64,000 nucleotides of DNA from Brachynemurus nebulosus (Eukaryota > Arthropoda > Insecta > Neuroptera > Myrmeleontidae), in assembly GCA_035578155.1 (NCBI GenBank), contig JAPWDM010000006.1, positions 19,484,305-19,548,304 of the forward strand, given 5' to 3'. The notes under the pieces were generated by a model that saw only the letters and a list, made by a program, of their open reading frames with translations, was not told the DNA's origin and did not search any database. Made by a program: the position numbers and the translations under genes. Positions 1 to 13,430 of this stretch are shown one piece after another. Every line of letters begins with the position of its first letter. The stretch's first letter is position 1.

Positions 1-1253
1 TCGGTTTGGCTTTCTCAAAACATAGTCAGTCTTACAAATATTTCGAAAACAATCCACCTCCAGATAAAGAAAATGCTATTTGGCAAATAACTGTTGTTAT
101 TTCGTTATCTATTAATACTTTTTTTACAAGAATTTACTTACAAGTAGCTAAAAAAAATTATTATCTTAGCTAAAAAACAAGGAATATTCAAAAACTTTTA
201 TATTTTTTGGAATTTCAGTTTGGTAGTCTCCTTCAATAACCGCTGTGGTGGAAATCACACGCTTAAGTAGACAAGATTTTTATCTATTTGCTAGCGGAAC
301 ATCATTGCATTTATTCTAATATTAAAAATCCTTGACAATGACTAGAAAAATTACCTTGTATGGTATTTTTTAATTGATTCGTATACAGTTGAGTTTCACT
401 AAATTAAAACAGACACAAGCTTTTTGATTTAATAATATATATGTAATTGTTTGAAACTGAATATAAATTTGAGTCCAAGAGAGATTGTATATAGTCACGA
501 CCGTGGAGGACTGTGACAGGCCTCGCGGCAATAATTAGATTTGCAGTGGTAAAATTAGCAACAAATTTTATTTAGACCAAGAACTACCTGTGGAGAAATT
601 TTGTGGATCCTAAATACATCGTTTTTTTTAATAATTTTCGGTTCAGTAGACTTACCGTTAGTGATATAGCTCAAAATTTGCTAGAAATAGCCGTCCTCCC
701 TCTTCGTATCTCCTAGGTGTCTAAGGAAAAATTTTAATTGTGGAAAAACTATGGGTTTTTTCGACAATGTAATAGTTGCTGAAAAAAAAAAATTAGAAAA
801 CAAGGGGAAACACAACGTAGTAAAGGGGAAACACAACACAAAGTAATATACAACATAGTTACTAATGTTTCAGTGCAATTCATGCATTTTTCAGTTATCA
901 CAAACAAATTTGGATATGACCTAAACATACATCAATAAAGAAAATTTAATTTGTTCTGTTCCTTTGCTCGGAATCCTAATTGTGCGAGTTCGATTCGCTC
1001 TTGTTCGATTTCTTTAGTTTTTTTTGCAAAATTACCTCTATTTAAAGAAGCGTTTGAATGGGAAGTAACTTGCAAATATGTTGCTCCAAATGACGTGCGC
1101 TACACAATTTTGACTTAAATTTTATGATAAAAATTGTAATCCATTTACTTTTTAGTGGCCATGCAAAACATTGTAGATACATCGAAATTTTATACTCAAT
1201 TTATTCCAAGCTATTTCAAAATCTGTTGATGAACTTCACTTCAATCTGTGGTT
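1..1253. other. AT-rich non-coding region
   Basis: No gene, RNA or clear repeat recognised. A short tandem of GGGGAAACACAAC occurs at 803-835. Confidence 0.55.
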
Positions 1254-2184
1254 GTAGGGGAAGGTCGCCCAAAGCGGGTACCCCTCTTAAAGCGGATAAC
1301 GCTTGTATATTTTTGTATCGAATCTTTTTGTCAGGTCGTGTATATACCGAGATTAACCGAATATCAACCAATGTCAATCAATTGCACTTGAACGCTTGTG
1401 TCGTTTAATGTCCTAGTTAAGCTTCATCAAATTTTTTTTGTTGGTTTTGTTAAAAATTTTGACGATAAATATTCTGTGACTAGTCACAAACCTTTTTATT
1501 TGTAATCTTTTTGGTATTACCATATTATGTTATCATCATTTGACTTTTAATCATGTATCGGCTTTCATTTTGAAATTATTCTAAGTTAACAAAATTAAGT
1601 CTTTTTGGGCAAAGCGGCTAAACAAAATAGAAGCAACTTAATGGAAAAAACTGTTGAAAGGGGGGAAAAAATAAATAATCTTCTTTTTACGACGGAATGA
1701 GAGAAAAAGCTTAAAAAAATTTTTCTGCCTTGTTTGTGGTGATTTTGATTTGGCATCACCTGAAGTAATATATTCCAATATGGAGGTTGTAAAGGAAGTT
1801 ACAGTTAATTGTTATAAATTTATTATTTTTGTCTTTTTTCAATTTTTTTTACTTAATTATTATTATTGTTAAGTTCTATATGATTAAGAAAGTTTATATT
1901 AAAAAATAATAACAGTATTTAAATACATAATGTACTTTCCCGCTTTGCCCAAAGGAGGTTACCCGCTTTAGGATACCTATACGGGCAAAGCGGGTTTTTG
2001 CAGAGGTTTTGTATTTTCTTTATTAAAAATAAATATAGTATAAACATTCCTTAAGCGAAGTTTCATTTTAAAGTTCGATAACTATTATATCTGATAATAT
2101 AAAAAAGATCTGCTTATCGAGGTCAAAAGTGACTTTTTTGGGTGTTTAATCTTAGCTTACCCGCTTTGGGCGACCTTCCCCTAC
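1254..2184. mobile_element. 931-bp MITE with perfect 27-bp terminal inverted repeats
   Basis: 1254-1280 is the exact reverse complement of 2158-2184 (core GTCGCCCAAAGCGGGTA). TA stands at both edges. Internal copies of the core (AAAGCGG, CCCGCTTTGCCC, GGGCAAAGCGGG) occur near 1294, 1939 and 1982. The 94-codon frame at 1124-1408 crosses the left end and is not a gene. Confidence 0.85.
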
Positions 2185-3867
2185 GATCGCTTTATCAGAC
2201 ACGCGCCATGCAAGGCAGTTATCTTTAACAATGATCAAGGTATTTCAATGTCAAACGAATATATCCAATATGGTATTTTTTCTAATTAGATAAAAATCAT
2301 TTGCTACCAATATTGTGAAATTTTATTTTGATTCAATTTTTTTTTTTTTAAATAAACCTCATTAATTAACTATATTAAATAACAAAACTTACAAAATTGG
2401 AATTCTAATTTTTCTAGGCATAAAAGAAAATCATAAAAATGTATAATTTCTGGGGAAAAAAGTTGAATTTGAATGCTGAAAGCTGAATTTTTTACTTACT
2501 ATTTCAAATTGTTGCAATTACTTCCTTAACGTTCCCTTTTTTTTATCACAAAAAACCGTTTTTAATCAAATTGCACTATATTAATGTCACAAAAAGAGTC
2601 CCGATATTTACATTACATATGTACATAAAAAAGCATTTTATTTTAAATAATTTACGTAATAATATAACTTATTTTCTAAGAATTTTTTTCCGTTTTTGTA
2701 ATTTATGTTGCAAAAGCAATTTAAGCATAGAAACTTAATGTATTCGAGAAAATTTATGCGAAGTGCGAACACAACGAAACTGTTTCTATTGGAGGCAAAG
2801 GCAGAATTAATAGAATCAAATAAGCCAAGTATAAAGTTAGCAGGAAACAGTCGGATTTTTTATAAAATTTGAGTAGGATTTACAATTTTTAGATCCTCGC
2901 AACTCCTTATACTCGCATTAACTCAATATAAATCAAAATTTTTTTTGGTATAAACCAAGATAAATGCCGCCAGGCCATTTATTGTGTCATCAGTCATGCT
3001 TATATCGGTTGGGTCTTGTATAAATTCTGACTGACCCTTTTTTAAAAAGAATCAGAAACAGAGTCGATTTTGAAAGTTCAGTTGAAACTGGAACCGTTTC
3101 GAGTCGGAGCTGAAACTTTGTAACATCCTCCTAGTTAGCTCACATTATATTTTATAATAGACAGAAACAGAGTCAAGTAAAAATCTTACAGTAATAAAAT
3201 TTGCATACTGCATGGGTTCATGACTTTAATATTTGTTTAATTTTGAAATTAAAATGTGATAAATTGTACTTTCATTGAGCAATTATTTAAAGCAACAATT
3301 TGCAATATATAATTAGCATGGCTATTACAGATTAGATAGATATGCATATGAAATTCATTATATTGTAATTTAATAATTTGTATTGCATTTAATAAAATAA
3401 ATTATGTACTTATTTACATATGCTTGCTAATTTAATTAATTTTACAAAACTGATACTAAAACTTTTCTGCTTGCTTCACAATCAGATGTTTATCTATAAT
3501 TTTTTCTGAAATTGTGAAAAAATTGTCCCGTTTAGATTGACTGTCAAGTTTCTTGATGTAATTTGACCATGAATTAATTCTAACTGTACCTTTATGCTGA
3601 CATCTGACTACACCATCGTCTTAAAGAAATTTGCCAGTGGTCAGTTTAGATTAACTCACTGTATAATATAGCAGCTATTATTCGCTGAGCTGTGGACATG
3701 TCAGGCTGACGAATAAGGAACTTCCAATGTTTTTATCAAATTTCATAAAAATTGAATATTTCCTTCGAAAGTTATCAGGTCATAATCGGTTTTCAGAAAC
3801 CGCAAAACAAATTTCTAACACAGTTCCAGGCTCAAATCTCACCATGATATCTACTGTAGTAGTATAG
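2185..3867. other. AT-rich non-coding region
   Basis: No gene recognised. 3780-3866 resembles the end of the R1 repeat (GGCTCAAATCTCACCATGA), also seen near 32300. Confidence 0.55.
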
Positions 3868-4725
3868 TTAAGGGGGGAGTTCACGCCAGAAAGGGCTAAT
3901 AAACTAAATTTTTTCGAATTTCGTTTTTTGTTTTTATTTCGTTCTGTGGTTCTTTGCAAACACGGTGATATATAAAACATGGCGAAAAAATTTTCGTTTC
4001 AAGTAGAAAAATATTTATTTGAGCCGCTGCACAGCCAAGTTGCTGGTCCCTTGCAGATAACGCTCGCACCCCCTCGCGATTTGATCAGTAATATTTAGTT
4101 TTGGTCTGTACACGAGTTATAATATGCACTGAGATAATGTTCTTTTATTTGTACGCCTTTGTAGACGCTTTAATAAACAGTGAGTAAACCGCTTCTTTTG
4201 TTATTAGTTTTTTACCGTTTCCCGAAACTTGTGTTTTTCCCGACAAGGAAAATCATATCTCAAGTTCTAGAAAAGATAGAGACTTAATTTTTTTAAAATT
4301 TTGTTCATAAACATATTGCGCATAAAGTGGAGTATGCTTTTTCCATTTGAACAATTGTAACTATTTTTAAACATTTTTTTTTAATAAAAAATTGGGTTTT
4401 ATAATTTTTAGAACTTTGGGATTACAATTTTATAGTTAATTTTTAAAATTACCTGAAACCCATACTCAGCTTTATGGACAGGTCCTTTAGGAATAAAATA
4501 ATGAAAAAATATTTTAAAAAAATTCATTACTTTTTGAGATACGGCGTTTCTTGTAAACGCTTAAAAACTTGTGAAAAAGGGTCCCCTCCCACCACAAGGA
4601 AGAGTAATGAATGTCTCAAAAACAAAATTTTCTATTTGGAACCATCCCTAATTTGAGAAAAAATTTAACAAGCAAAATAATCATAAATAAAAAAAGTTGC
4701 TTTTTTATTTGAACTCCTCCCTTAA
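3868..4725. mobile_element. TTAA-bounded foldback MITE, 858 bp
   Basis: Ends TTAAGGGGGGAGTTCACGCC and, from the right, TTAAGGGAGGAGTTCAAATA, both starting in TTAA. No transposase frame. Confidence 0.8.
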
Positions 4726-5616
4726 ACAATATTATTTATTTTTGAACATAAATAAAATCTAAATGTTAAATATGGTAGGAGCGTTGGGGAGACAAAATTT
4801 AATCTACGAAGTGCGTTAACTCAAAAAAATTCTGGAATACTTTGTTATTTTTAATACACTTACCCCTATTATTCGCGAGCACAAATTCTAACAAAAATTC
4901 TGAGCCGTGGCTCCGATTATTATCCTATTACTTCGATTGTGTTGAAATTCGTAGGGGACTAACTACGAATCAAACCGCACAATTTCTAAAAATTTCATCA
5001 AAATCGATCGAATAGTTCCAAAATTATGCCACTTGCGGGGATCTTGACACAGACAGACAAAAACTGTTCAAGACACTTTAAAACGTAAAATGCGCGTAAA
5101 TTTTTTACTCTAAAAGTTTTCACAATTTTAGCGATCTCGAAAGCAATAAATGTGTAAATAATTCATAGACTTGATCAATAATTATTGACAACATATGCAA
5201 TATGGGTAGTGTTATGTTTTATCTTATGCATATAGTTAGTTGTTTTCAAATGTAATACTAACACACGTATTCGAAACATTACTATTCTTGTAAAGTTGTT
5301 CATTTTAGAAACTGCGAAGTCCAAAGAAAGTCTATCAAATATTGTTACAAATTAAAATTGATTTATTGTAAATATTTTTCCAAACTTCTCTTCTTTCCTT
5401 TATTTTATTTTATTTTTGCAACAATTTTGAAATTACACTATGAATTTTTTTTAAAAAATAATTTAAAACCAAATTTTTATAACAAAAAATGGATACCCAA
5501 CTAGTACTCAGTATAACTGATATAAATTTCGATACATTTCTGAGTTTTTAAAATTAAATTATTGTTCCTAAAAAGTTCCTAAAAAGTTAAAGTTTCTTAA
5601 AATAAATCGTATAACA
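4726..5616. other. AT-rich non-coding region
   Basis: No gene or clear repeat recognised. Confidence 0.5.
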
Positions 5617-5870
5617 GTATATTGTGCAATAAGTGCCGGAAATTGTCGATTGCTCACGAAAGCGAAGTTGAGCGCACGAACGTAGTGAGTGAGCTTATTC
5701 GCTTGAGTGGGCAATCGACAATCCCGCACGAGTTGCACATACTATTTTTTATTTCGAATTTTTTACATACTTTTTTCTATTATTATTACTATTTTTGACA
5801 TTTTTATTACTTTTTAAAATAATATTTTTAAGTGTTCGTCTTTTTTTTTTCTGAATTAAGTATTGTTTAA
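5617..5870. repeat. Foldback repeat with GTCGATTGC arms, copy 1
   Basis: AATTGTCGATTGCTCACGAA pairs with TGGGCAATCGACAATC downstream around a GAACGTAGTGAGTGAGC core. It is about 250 bp with an AT-rich tail and is matched in the opposite orientation by 22612-22852. Confidence 0.8.
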
Positions 5871-5879
5871 ATTAGACAT

Positions 5880-6330
5880 TTATTTAATTCAATACCAATA
5901 ATACGAGCCTATACCAAAAAAAAAATTGGCCGCCCCAATTTTGTGAAAAACGGTTTCAAAGTTTTGTAATTTTAACACGGGCTCTTATGAGAAGTTGACA
6001 TATTCATACGATTTTTTTGAGTAAAATAAAAACGTATCAAAGGAATTTGATGAAAATTCAATATGTTATAAAATACAAAGTTACAAACCATATTCGATAA
6101 TAAATAAAATTTATTGACCACGCCGTTTTTTAAATATAATTTATAAACCACATTTTACAACGTTTTTACAACGTTTTTTCAACAATTTTTTTATATTGCT
6201 ACAACATAAGCGCGCGAAAATTCAAAAAAACAAGTGGTATAAAAATATAATAACTGAAGAATATTAATACATTATTTAATTTTTGATAAAAGACAATTTT
6301 TTCGCTAAGCTATAAGTACTTTTGTACCGG
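5880..6330. repeat. Dispersed repeat D, copy 1
   Basis: About 430 bp that recurs inverted at 48070-48530. No coding content. A fragment also appears at 19740-19805. Confidence 0.8.
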
Positions 6331-6621
6331 ACTATCAGTTTAGTTTAATTGCAGTGCTTTTTAAAGACTTCCCTTGAATTTTTATCCCAAAAACTATACG
6401 TCAGGATTGATTCAGGAATGCTCTAGTGCACTTACCATGGTGCTACAAGGTTGTGGAAATTTAAAAAAAATACTACAGTCCAGAGCATGAAAATAATATT
6501 TATCAAATACGGATAATACACGTAATTTAAAATATGCATATGTTTAATATTCAAATAATGAAGAATCCATCAGTCGACCGGGTTGTTTTAAAGCTCCATT
6601 ATAAGATGCACTCCCGGCGAG

Positions 6622-8150
6622 TAAGGCCCGCCACACACGTACAGTTTCAATTGACAGTTTGAACTGAACAGTTCAACTATACAGTTTAAACTCTACGTGT
6701 GTAGGTATTTCAGTCTCAGTTCAACGCAACTGTACAGTTAAACTGAGACGAATGAAATTTCAATTTTTTAAACTGAATGGTTCAACTGATTGTTGCGTGT
6801 GTTCGGGTTCAACTGTACAGTTCTCAGTTCAATTTGTGTCAGAAGCACAGACCAATGAACACTATTATTATTACACAACTAGACAAAGCGTAAAGCCAGT
6901 TTGTAGGTGTTTTTCTTGTGGTAGGTAACGGGGTGAGACGGGTGAGATTTAAGGAATATAATATATTGTCCACTTTTCCGCAAATGGAACTATAATTAAA
7001 ACGAATACCACTCTTTTTCTTTCAAAATTTTGCAATTTCTTCTCAAGGAAGTAAAATTTTATTATCAATATAATATTTTGACAATAATTATTTGAAAACG
7101 TTACTACAAATACTACAGGTTATCGCATTGATTGCTACATTACAGAATACTATTAAGTCGTATACTGGCCGTATTTGGCTGCTTCATTTATAAATTGATA
7201 GAGTGAGTCTATTGTCTGGGTGCGTGATGCCAACGACATCTATAATATACATTTTTTCATGCTGTTAAATAATGGTAACCGTGGAAATAAATTTAAAATA
7301 TTTTCAAAAAAACCGTAAAATCTGAATACAAATATTTGTTATTTACAATTATTTTTTTTAATAAATAAATTTGAACAATTTGAGGTATAAAAGACTGGAT
7401 GAAGTATAATAGTTATATTAATAAAGTATTTAAACAATTTTCGACGTTAACATGGATATAATTATCAAGACAGTATTTCTTTCCAACCCCGGACTATGCA
7501 GAGGAAAAAGTTGCTGGTGATAGTGAAACACGTCAGGGAAATTCGAAAATTACGAAATGCTGGCATAAGTCATTTAGTTGAATGTACAGTCATACATAAA
7601 GCAAACATCAATAACTTCTTATGAAACATCATTGCATGTGAATTTAAAATACCTCAAATATTTTTAATTCTGTATTTATGGATTGACGTGTAGACGTTAA
7701 TACGTTGACAGATAAATAAGGAACGACATATTAGTGGCAATTGCGTTTATAATCAAAGTGGATCAATGTATTACATTTTTATTTAATATTTTTTATTACA
7801 CTATAAACACATATGAGCATGTATTATTACCTATTTTCTCTACTACTCACGATGCAATCGATTTAATTATCCCCACCATATACTACGCACCCTGCCAATA
7901 GGATATACAGAATATGTTCTTTGGTCTGTGGTCAGGAGCAAGTGCGTTTGATTTTTTTTTTTAACAATATAATTTCCGCGGAATCAGAGATGTTGCTAGG
8001 TGAAATTGTTCTGCTGTTTCCAATCCATTGTAAAAACTGAAGGATTGAACTGTACGTGTGTGTGCCTCTACAGTGTACAGTTTCACCTGACAGTTTAAAC
8101 TGTTCAGTTCAAACTGTTCAGTTGAAACTGTACGTGTGTGGCGGGCCTAA
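6622..8150. mobile_element. 1.5-kb foldback element with iterated CAGTTTGAACTG motif
   Basis: The ends read AAGGCCCGCCACACACGTAC and, from the right, TTAGGCCCGCCACACACGTA, then palindromic CAGTTTAAACTG / CAGTTTGAACTG units repeat inward for about 200 bp on the left and 100 bp on the right. A complete TA-flanked MITE (7210-7900) is nested inside. No transposase is present and I could not find a clear target duplication. Confidence 0.85.
7210..7900. mobile_element. TA-flanked MITE, copy A (nested)
   Basis: About 690 bp with ends TATTGTCTGGGTGCGTGATG and, from the right, TATTGGCAGGGTGCGTAGTA. Full-length relatives lie at 15948-16637 (inverted) and 45051-45781. TA at both edges suggests a Tc1/mariner-type mechanism. 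Confidence 0.9.
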
Positions 8151-8757
8151 GTTGGTGTCGTTGGTCGAGTAAGCAATGAACGGTGAAATGAAATCGCTCG
8201 GCGGTGTTGATGATTGGAACTAAAGATAGCAAGCACCGAACTCAACACCGAAATACTTTACTTACAGACTCTGGTGAATATAGAGATTGGGTTGTAGGTA
8301 ACTATGTATATGCACATGATATTATTTTGTATATGGACGTGGTGCAACATTACTGCCTCGGTGACGCTATTTTTATACAAACCGTTGTCGTCGTCGTCGT
8401 CGCTGATGATGATGATCATCGTCATCATCATCATCATCACCATCATCATCATAGCCGCGACGAACACTTCTTGGCAATAGTCCACCTACATACATACACA
8501 TCACTTATTACCGTCACTGATATTCTACGAGTTATTCCATGTCGAATTTTGTCTTGGCTAACTGACTAACTTAAACTAACCTAAACGAAACCTAAACTAA
8601 CCTAATCTAATCTAAACTAATTTAAAGGAAACGTGACCCAATCTAACCGAACCGAAAATGAACCTAAACGAACCGTAACCTAATCCACCCGAATTGAAAA
8701 CTAACCTTAATTAACTACACGAAACATAACCATTTCTACAATCACGTACCCAATGAA
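8150..8757. repeat. Simple-sequence region: GAT/CAT tract and CCTAA-like words
   Basis: 8385-8452 is a GTC/GAT/CAT trinucleotide tract. 8565-8725 is a degenerate AACCTAA-rich stretch with irregular spacing. CCTAA is the complement of the arthropod telomere unit TTAGG, but the array is not regular enough to call telomeric. Confidence 0.7.
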
Positions 8758-9223
8758 TTAAGCGAAGATTCCCCCAAAAAACATAAAAAATCGTCATTTT
8801 TTTATTAATTTTTTTATTTATCAAAAAACGAAATATACAACATTGTTTCTACATGTCTTAAGATTACAAAAAATAAAATTTTTTTAAAACTATTCTAAAA
8901 TGAACTGAGTATAAATGGCTTTGAAGTCGACACTGCGAGATTTTTCTACCTTGATGGTTCCTCGAGTTCTGAAATCCCCAGTGAACCAAAATTAGCGAGG
9001 AATCGCATTTTGAAAATAAATTTTCAAAAATCACCGCCTTTTCTCGATTATAAACAGCCGCCATTTTTAAAATATATTACGGAATCAAAAGATCCTAGTT
9101 CCTACCAAAATGACGGTATCGAGGAATAAAATGCACTTTGATTTTTGTCGATATCTCAAATACTTTTTGAGATACATAAGGAAGCATGTCGAAAAACTTA
9201 CTTTCGAGAAAATAGCATTTAAT

Positions 9224-9271
<48 letters not shown>

Positions 9272-9430
9272 GAATTATAGTAAATTACGTACGCTAAAAT
9301 GCCCATAACTTTTTGATTTTTCATTTTTTTACAATAAATTTTTAGAAAAATATTTCTAACACGTTAAGAAACATAATTATGAAGAAAAAAAATCGTTTTC
9401 TTTTTTATTTTTTGGCGAATCTCCCCTTAA
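8758..9430. mobile_element. TTAA-bounded repeat with 40-bp poly(T)
   Basis: TTAA at both edges, right end reading in reverse TTAAGGGGAGATTCGCCAAA. A T run of about 43 bp lies at 9224-9266. Its inverted relative is 49688-50454. Confidence 0.8.
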
Positions 9431-10069
9431 AGAACATTTTAGGTAAGAAACACCCAAAATTATATAATAAATCTGATATACATTTTGATCTTTGATTTGC
9501 TATAGCTGTTCCAAAGTTCAGTTAAGATTTGAGCTTTGTATCTATAGGATAATGTGAAAAAATCCAAAAATTAGTACTATGCTCAAATTTGTAGTATTCA
9601 AATTGTAGCAAATATATAAGTTTTTAACTTTCTGGGCCCCTAGGACCCAGGGGCCTAGATGTTAATTTTTTTTTTTGGTGACTATATATTGGTGGCTATA
9701 TTTGGTGACTATTTTTTTTTATGGTGACTGGTATAAGGTGTATATAACATAACAAACAGTGGGAGCGCTGTGAAGAAAAACAAATTATTACACTCATTCG
9801 TTTCACAAAATAGTTAAAAACATCAGTTGAAGGATCACGGTTTATATTTACATTGTAATCTAAATTTATAACAAGTTATCATATTCATAACAACATTATT
9901 ATAGTGCTGGTGGGGGTCCTGGGGACGTTAAGATATTTTGACATTTTTCTATTCAGTTACATAACAGAATTGTATAACATTCAACAAACAGTGGAAGCGC
10001 TGTGTATAACGGTTTTAACGTTGTACACAGCGCTCCCGTTTTTCTTAAAAGTTTCATTTTACAAAATTT
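9431..10069. repeat. Non-coding region with AGCGCTGTG foldback
   Basis: CAACAAACAGTGGAAGCGCT at 9981-10000 pairs with AGCGCTCCCG at 10029-10038, and a further copy (AACAAACAGTGGGAGCGCTG) lies at 9751-9770. No gene is seen. Confidence 0.65.
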
Positions 10070-10276
10070 TTCTCAGACACCTTATCTACACCTAATTCTT
10101 CATACTTATTCAAAAATTTTTGCGACATTTTTTTACACCATTGAAACGGGGAGCAAAAATCACACAAAAAGGTCTTTTAAACGATTATTCTGTCAACTAG
10201 TTTCCGAGAAAAACTAATTTTTGTAAACGGAAATTCGCTATGTTATGCCGGATGCTGTGACAGGGGGTATTTTTTA
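10070..10276. repeat. Dispersed 'R1' repeat copy
   Basis: Contains AACTAGTTTCCGAGAAAAAC and GGAAATTCGCTATGTTATGC, shared with 17944-18200 (inverted), 32621-33315 and 43770-43990. Confidence 0.8.
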
Positions 10277-10405
10277 CCTAAGGGACGGCTAGGTTACGTA
10301 AAACTAGCCGTCCTTTTTGTTTTTCATGTTTCCTCGAAAACGATGAGAACATCTAATTTTTTTATTAGCGCACCTAATTGACACCTATAATACACCTATT
10401 AAAAA

Positions 10406-10625
10406 ACATGGGATCGTTGTTTTGTCACTTTTCACAACAAAAGTCGTATAAACACGAGTCGATATTCGGCCATTACGCCATCCTCAGGTAAAAAACACAA
10501 CACAAAGTTGTATTTTTTGTGTTTATACGATGTTTGTTGTGAAAAGTGACAAAGCAACGATCCCATGTTTTTTAATATGGATTTTCACAAAGTAAAATAA
10601 TTAAGAAATTCCAATATTAATTATT
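10406..10625. repeat. Foldback copy of the GGGATCGTTG repeat with hammerhead-like segment
   Basis: AAACATGGGATCGTTG at 10406 pairs with CAACGATCCCATGTTT at 10556-10571. The left arm carries, on the minus strand, CCTGAGGATGGCGTAATGGC followed by CGAAT (10463-10488), a degenerate form of the motif at 23674-23697. Relatives are at 23510-23757 and 28105-28400. Confidence 0.8.
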
Positions 10626-11851
10626 TAATACACCTATTTTTTATCTACTAGTTTTTTTTTTGGGGGATTTTGCAAATTTTGTTTTTGGAGTCGGGTAGCT
10701 TTATGGAGGTTAAAAAATCAAATATTTTTTTCATTTGAGAAGGGCCGGGGCCGTTAAGTTTCTTTTTTGCCCGCGTCGGCAAAACATCTAGCGCCGGCCT
10801 TGACTTGATGATGTCATCAAATAAACTACAATCAAGGGGGGGGGTGGCAAATGTTCTGTGAGTAATCCCCATCGCCTGATAGTAGAAACTAAAAAAAAAA
10901 AAAATAAATAAAAATTAAAAAAAAAACATAGTTGGTGTGGTCTGGACTAGGTGATCAATCTACTTCACCTGGAATAACTCCTTCATTATATTTTAGCATC
11001 TGATGTTGTTCTATATTGTACCACAGTGCATTTTGTTCATCTCTTGTTCACGCTATATACTCCTTCATAATCATCTTTATGTCTTCTTCAATTATTGTCT
11101 GACATTTTTTGGAAAAAAATTACAATCCTTACCAAATATGAAACGAGCTGATGATTTTTACCAGTGCGAAAACTTTTTGATATTTATAGTACGGAGAAAA
11201 ACTTTTTTGTGAGAAAATTAAAAAATATTTGATCATTAAAAAAATTGTAATTATCCAGATATAAAAATAATAAGTACGCTGAAATTTCAAGAGGAATTAA
11301 TAAAGACACCGTTTTGATATGAAAAGATCGTCTGAAAGCGTCTAGATATTTAAATTATATTTCCAGACGAGTCTCAGTGTGATTTTAGTTATTCGTGCAG
11401 AATTCAGATTAAAATTAAACTTTGCAAAATAATATTTTAGTTTTATATATTTCAATTTAAATTTATATGAACGTTAAATTAAAAAAAAAAAAAAATATCT
11501 CACTACTCACAAAACATTAATGATTATTATAAATACTTTCAAGGCGTTCCAGAGATGTTGAAAAGGAAAGAAAATAAGGAAATTTTTTTGCCAAAGTGAT
11601 ATAACTCTTTAATTTTATGTAGTAGTAAAATTTATATTTTTATTAATTTCATTCATTCAATACAGTCACAACTTGAAAAGTATAATTTATCGGCAATGTA
11701 ATAACCGTTTCGTTTTAACAAATGCCTATACTTAAATTTAAATTTATGCATATTTCGTAAAAGTTTTCTCATGTTTGTCAGACAGTAAATGTCAATTTTA
11801 TTTAGCTTTTAGTTCTAGTGGTTTTCGGTACGCATATCTATTATATGTATA
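10626..11851. other. Non-coding region
   Basis: No gene recognised. A G run and a relatively GC-rich patch (10740-10875) are the only features. Confidence 0.5.
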
Positions 11852-12341
11852 TACAGGTAAACCTTTTTTTATGCGGTCCTTTTTTGTGCGATTTTTTAAT
11901 GCGGTTTTTAAAAAAAATGGTCATTAAAATACATAATGTGAATCAAAAGCAAGAGAAAGTAGGAAACTTAAACATTAACTATAATAACTTTCTTTGATAA
12001 AAATACTTTTTAATGATTTTTCAGCATTTAGTCAGTACATTGTATATAAGTTATTGCATCATTTAGTTTTTTTTTTTACAGATGTATTTTTCACAATTTT
12101 CAAAATGAGATAAAATGTTCCCACGTGTAAATTAATGCTTTGTCTTATGTAGAAAAGCAACGTCTAAGGAAATCGTGAGGTTTTGAGCGTTTTGAGTTAT
12201 GTATTTTCGACGAAATTTCTTACAATCTGGATCGGACTAAACTTTTTGTGGCTATTTATGATATTTTTGAATATATGTATTTTTTTGTGCCATTTTTTTT
12301 ATGCGGTCCATATCCACCGTATAAAAGAAGGTTCAGCTGTA
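11852..12341. mobile_element. pogo/Tigger-like MITE, copy 1
   Basis: Starts TACAGGTAAACCTTTTTTTA and ends GAAGGTTCAGCTGTA with TA at each edge; TATGCGGTCC words occur at both ends. Second copy at 63005-63501. Confidence 0.85.
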
Positions 12342-12862
12342 TACGTATGTGTATAGGTTTTTATGCAAGTGACACATAATTATCCTACTGATGCGATCGT
12401 ATTGTAACATTTTAAACTATGTACTTAGTTAACTAAATCAAACAAAACTTCTAAAATTGAATTATACTCATTATAAAATTTACTTATCAATGAGTCAGAT
12501 TATTTAAATATAAGTTTAAGGACAGTAATTGTGTTTTTTAGTGGCGTTCAAGTTTAAAATAAAATGTAATTTGAAAATAACTATACGTGAATTATCTTTT
12601 AACTAAATGCCTGTATTCAAAGATTAAATATATTGAAATTTAAAGCTTTATAGCTAATTTTTGTTTTGATATTGACAATTTTAAGCAGGGGCGGAAAAAG
12701 TAATTTAAGGGTATGTAACTCTTGTTTTTTGAGAGGAAAAAAGCAAAAAAGAAATACTTTTTTCTACAAGGGCGCCATTTTTTGACCCTGCCCCAGGCGT
12801 CACTTAGGCTAGGTTCGGCTCTGGTTTTAAGAGAGTCTTAATGACTACTCACCTGAGATAAT
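12342..12862. other. Non-coding region
   Basis: No gene. 12688-12830 has AGGGGCGGA and GGTTCGGCTCTG ends that could be a short degenerate MITE, but the pairing is weak. Confidence 0.45.
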
Positions 12863-13430
12863 TTAAGCGGGTATTCTAGTCTAGAAATTCGAAAAAGTCG
12901 AATTTTCTTTTTTTTATATTTTATTAATATTTTTTATATTTTATTAAGTTATTCTTTCCTGTGTACTGTGTATCTTTTCAGTGTTAAATTTAAATTTTTA
13001 ATATAAATTACTCGAAACTACTTTTTTCGATACGGTTGACATGATATCTCAAGTTCTAATGCACCAATTTACTTGAAATTTGGTACAGACCTTCTTAATA
13101 CTATCAAAATTGGTTTTGGAATTTTTTTTATTAAATTTTTAAAATATTTCCAAAGTTGAAAAATGGAGGCGGAAAAATGATTTTTTTTCTAAATGGACGC
13201 CATTTTGTGAAAAAAATTATTTTTTCAAATCGGCTTCGTCCAACTAATTCTACATCCTTGTTTATTAAGAATTAACTAAAATTTTATGTTTCAGTTCACC
13301 AGGATGGTTGGAATCACGTCAACCAGGAGACACTTTTTTTTGAATCCCCACTATCGGTCTGTACTTTTTTTTTTATTACGCCCGTAAAATCAACTTAAAA
13401 TCGAGCCTCTAGACTAGAATACCCCCTTAA
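12863..13430. mobile_element. TTAA-bounded foldback MITE, 568 bp
   Basis: Ends TTAAGCGGGTATTCTAGTCT and, from the right, TTAAGGGGGTATTCTAGTCT. No coding content. Confidence 0.85.

Noticed and set aside
8204..8569. 121-codon frame with Asp and His runs
   Set aside because: The runs come from a GTC/GAT/CAT microsatellite; no domain, no conserved neighbours, and an overlapping opposite-strand frame of the same kind exists.
8565..8725. True interstitial telomere array
   Set aside because: CCTAA units are irregularly spaced and interrupted, so a telomeric origin is not supported.
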